A stretch of DNA of 21,631 nt from Larix sibirica (lineage: Eukaryota; Streptophyta; Pinopsida; Pinales; Pinaceae), in the NCBI GenBank assembly GCA_004151065.3, contig NWUY0300018742.1, positions 1 through 21,631 of the forward strand. Reading direction: 5' to 3'. The notes under the pieces are model-generated. The model worked only from the letters and a program-made list of their open reading frames with translations, was not told the origin of the DNA and did no database searches. The translations under genes were made by a program, and so were the position numbers. Every line of letters begins with the position of its first letter. Within the stretch, counting starts at the first letter, position 1. This document shows positions 18,710 to 21,631 of this stretch, in pieces.

Positions 18710-20156
18710 GAGAGCGAGGAAAATATCCCCTCCATTTGGGAATATTAACCTGAGTTGAAAATTAGTGTTCCAACTTCATTGATGTACTGTCTAGTGGTAT
18801 TTTGACCCCTTTTTTTTCCTCTTGGTCTGGCGTCTTTTGGGCCATCTTGATAATGGATTTTATCCATAGACCAGCATGGTTTCTTTGGGATGCAGATGTT
18901 GCATTTTTCTTGATTCGAGACATAAGGATGGATTATTTGAAGAGATGTAATTGAGAATTTGGAATGGATTTTTTTTTAACGGGCCTCCTCAATTCCTTGA
19001 AGATCCAATTATCCTTTCTCCATGTCGTCCTCATCATCAGATACTTCTGTCATTTCTTCCTCCTTTGGGGGGAGGGATTTAAGAAAGAGTAGGGATCAAT
19101 CGGTTGGTAGGGAAAAGGGGGGTTCGAGGATTGGAGCTCGAATTACACCAAATTATCCTATATTTTACTTAGAGATTAAAATTTATTTAACACTTGTACC
19201 TTCTGGATTGAATCTTCTACCACAGTTTTCTTGTTTTGGCGTCGACACCCCGTAACTTTGTAAAAACCTTCTGGTTCTTTTTCTTCCAATAATTTAGGGA
19301 TTAGACAAGGTTTTTTCAGAGGAAATCCTTTAAATATATGCACATGTTCATTGAATTTATGGAAATGAAAGGGAATTTACTCATAATCTAAGGTTTTACC
19401 CATTCAGAATCACGATAGGATAAGTGAATTGATTTTGGAAGTGGCTTGGATGCAATCATGTATATGCAGATGTGAGCATACGAAGTATATTTTCCTTGGA
19501 AGGTAGCTTTAGATTCCATGATGTATTTTCCCGGCGTATTGCCAATGCCTTCTATGGTTTCATGATCCCAACACTTGTGTTGTAAAGAATACAAACAAAC
19601 CCAGACTAGGGGTATTGAGAAGTCCTCTTTTTTAGGGAAGAAATGTTCATTCCAAATTCTCATGTATAACCCAACTGAGTTGAAAAAATAGGGTATGCTT
19701 TGAATCACCACATTTCCATTTCTATATTTAGTGAATATTACTAAAAAAAACTTTTGGAACCAATATTTAGGTCAAAATCACCTTTAGGATTCCATTTATT
19801 ATATATCCACCATACTAGGTATTTTTTTTCAGCCAAAGGCCCATGAATTTGTATATAAGTGTATGATATTTCATGTACTAGATGGTTTGGGGAATGTTAG
19901 ACAAAGTGATCTCACACCTAGGGACATAATCCTCTTTATGAATACATTACCTTAGAATTCGATTGGTTGCATTAGGTTTGGATTTGTTTAAGGGACGCGT
20001 CTTCAAACTATTACCCTCTCCTCCCATTCTTGTTGACTCCATGGGGTCCAAAATTGAGTGATGGGTGTCACTCAAATCCTTTACTACAGTTGTTGGGATT
20101 TTAGAGTTAGATCCTGAAGGATGGGGGATCATTTAATACCCCCCTAAGGGATCCAT
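18710..20156 (-). pseudogene. LINE ORF1 (DUF4283-like, zinc-knuckle) remnant
   Basis: ORF1 of plant LINEs encodes an RNA-binding protein that coats element RNA. A possible start is ATG at 20,156 (MDPLGGY, stop, MIPHPSG). The best-preserved stretch, 19,388-19,711, reads YFFNSVGLYMRIWNEHFFPK, then FSIPLVWVCLYSL and YTSYAHICIYM, typical of the DUF4283 domain. It is followed by LDYE, a stop, then FHFHKFNEHVHIFKGFP at about 19,320-19,380. This aligns with the CX2CX4HX4C knuckle, but all three cysteines are phenylalanine and only the histidine remains. Further on come GFYKVTGCRRQNKK and, near 18,960-19,060, EVSDDEDDMEKG and LQGIEEAR, an acidic C-terminal block. Stops and shifts are numerous, so no product is possible. 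The border with ORF2 is approximate. Confidence 0.8.
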
Positions 20157-20615
20157 CTTAATTTGGCCGAGTGTCAATAAGAGGAGGTTAATTGAAGCTA
20201 AAAACAAAAGGCATTGAACATATTTCTTGCTAACAAATTTTGTTCACAAAGCACCATTTGTAGATCTCTAATCACCCTTATTTGATTCTAAAATTTGATA
20301 TGTATGTAAAATGGAATTTGATTTCATATTTGTGTGTTATTCCCTCTTTTTTTGGACATGATTTGACATTAGTAGTTATTATTAGAGGGAGTCTAGTTTT
20401 AACAGTGACCTAGTTAATTGAGAGATATATTTTAGTTAACAATTTTAGATTCTTGATTTTGATTATGATTAATGAAATTTATATGGTTTAAATTTGACAT
20501 TGGACAATAGTAAGAATAAAATACATCTTGATATTGATGTTTATGATTATAATATATTAATATATCAAGTCATAGGTATAATGCTACTAATGGTTTATCA
20601 AGTGTAATAGGAAAT
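20157..20615. other. AT-rich stretch between the LINE and the LTR
   Basis: The part next to 20,156 may be the LINE 5' untranslated region. No coding frame, repeat or promoter signal could be assigned. Confidence 0.4.
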
Positions 20616-21303
20616 TGTTAGAGTAAATAACCCTCCTAAAGCACGTGTTGATGAGTCTAATAAGCCAAACCACACTCAAAAACACTCCTTGAATCACCCA
20701 TGAGACCAATCCATAGATTTTGGAGTGCCTTGCTTAGTTTGAGGGAACATTTTTTATTTAGGGTAGTTTTTACATGATTTAAGGAAGAGCATGAGTTAGA
20801 GGTAAATCCGCTCCACTAATTTAGCCTAAAATTAACTCTAACTGATGTTTAACACTCATTATCTCCCCATTTAAGTCAATAGATCCCTTCTTGAGATATT
20901 TTAGGGACATGCATGTTCTCATTAAGTTAATTGAATGATAAGTGAGTCCTTTTATCAATTAACTCAATCTAGGAGTGCATACCTAACTTATTGTGTTTAT
21001 TTACTCTTAGTGAATCCTAACTATCCCTCTCAGCATGCCATAGACTCTATCTACATGGATGGACAATTCGAGTTGCTCTGTGACCTAATTCGAAATTGTT
21101 CACCTATATATTGTAACCTCCTTCATTCATTTGNTGTAGCCATTGGTGGCAGGATGTAATTTCTCCCTATGTTTGAAAAATAATACATGACGCGACCTTC
21201 CTTGTGGACGTAGCCCAAAAGTTTTGGGTGAACCACGTGTATATCTTGTCTCTCTCTCTTGTGTAGTTGTGTGTTTTCTTCTTCTTGAGAATCATGGTCT
21301 ACA
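20616..21303 (+). mobile_element. Copia-like LTR (solo or with lost interior)
   Basis: The segment starts TGTTAGAGTAAATAACC and ends near ...TCTACA (TG...CA ends). It contains a TATA box at 21,104-21,112. About 80 bp further is the GTGGACGTAGCCC ... GGTGAACCACGT block, followed by ATCTTGTCTCTCTCTC and TTCTTCTTCTTGAG. I associate that combination with the transcribed part of plant Copia LTRs. The sequence after it does not read as a Copia polyprotein and a primer-binding site is at best very degenerate (TGGTAATGAA). The right end may instead be at about 21,294. A matching target-site duplication was not found. Confidence 0.6.
21104..21112 (+). promoter_or_regulatory. TATA box of the LTR
   Basis: CTATATATTG lies upstream of a TGTAACCTCC segment, at the position expected for the LTR's transcription start. 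The link to active transcription is inference. Confidence 0.45.
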
Positions 21304-21631
21304 ATGGTAATGAATTTCATGAATGGTGGCATTAAATTATAAATTGTTATGTTAGCAAGTAAAATTATGATTCTGATGTTGAAGACAAGCTTTTATGTTT
21401 GCAAGTAAACTCAGGATTTTGTGGCAATGAGCTTTTATTTTATATGCAATATTCGACATATATATTGAACAGTTGTGTAGGTAAGGTAGTTATAAGGGCA
21501 TTAACTTAAATCGGTTAGGTTTATTATTTAAAGAGATTCTTCTTTATAAGGAATGCACCCTCTTCATGCTAGTGTTTCCTTCTGTGAAGGGTAGGATGAA
21601 AACTATAAAAGGGATGAATCCCATGAGTTCG
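21304..21631. other. Window-edge stretch, possibly the start of another LTR
   Basis: No coding frame. The end of the window contains CTATAAAAGGG (21,603-21,613), a strong TATA-box match. Before it is TCTTTATAAGGAATGCACCC, which reminds me of retroelement LTR promoters, but the element is cut by the window edge. Confidence 0.35.

Larger units (their letters stand above)
15880..20156 (-). mobile_element. Nearly full-length, dead LINE (non-LTR retrotransposon)
   Basis: Minus-strand traces appear in the order expected for a plant L1-type LINE. First is ORF1 with a DUF4283-like domain and zinc-knuckle remnant, then the ORF2 endonuclease, then the reverse transcriptase, then the C-terminal region. 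About 4.3 kb is covered. Every domain carries stops and frameshifts. The 3' end is placed where coding similarity fades near 15,880; no poly(A) tract or target-site duplication was identified, so both ends are approximate. Confidence 0.85.

Noticed and set aside
21123-21332. 69-codon minus-strand frame
   Set aside because: It lies across the transcribed part of the Copia-like LTR and has no protein family features.

Overview
The window looks like intergenic DNA from a large, repeat-rich plant nuclear genome, most likely a gymnosperm. It is AT-rich, no intact gene longer than about 125 codons is visible, there are no bacterial-style operons, and almost every recognisable coding trace is a decayed transposable element. 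The gymnosperm assignment rests on my recollection of the LINE and gag-like protein families, not on a search. I saw no rRNA, tRNA or CRISPR array and no intact host gene.

Left part (1-7,280). A plus-strand LINE endonuclease fragment (about 17-816) is split by a 294-bp hAT-type MITE (367-660) with a perfect 8-bp target-site duplication. An RNase H-like tail remnant lies at 1,412-1,594. A nested 10-bp-core minisatellite follows at 2,075-2,162. A minus-strand broken ORF with two in-frame TAG codons (2,993-3,409) lies upstream of an A15 tract on its own strand, which suggests a retroposed copy. A 197-bp tandem duplication (4,475-4,868) carries what looks like a Copia polypurine tract and LTR start. 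Two more short tandem repeats lie at 6,139-6,271 and 6,301-6,398. The rest is AT-rich DNA with nothing recognisable.

Middle (7,280-10,088). This is a degenerate satellite-like array built from ATGGTTGAC-type words, with a higher-order period of roughly 0.75-0.88 kb. A second copy of the same hAT-type MITE (8,475-8,767) sits inside it in the opposite orientation, again with a perfect 8-bp target-site duplication.

Right part (10,089-21,631). After about 2 kb of unrecognised DNA and a richer-GC leader-like region comes a plus-strand gag-like pseudogene (12,861-15,793). Its premature stops repeatedly fall where glutamine would fit. It converges with a nearly full-length but dead minus-strand LINE (about 15,880-20,156; ORF1 plus ORF2). 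The LINE has lost all visible catalytic aspartates and the zinc-knuckle cysteines. A Copia-like LTR lies at about 20,616-21,303, and a second TATA-containing, LTR-like edge lies at the end of the window.

The elements do not form a functional pathway; together they record nested insertion and decay. The LINE and the satellite array predate the MITE insertions that interrupt them.
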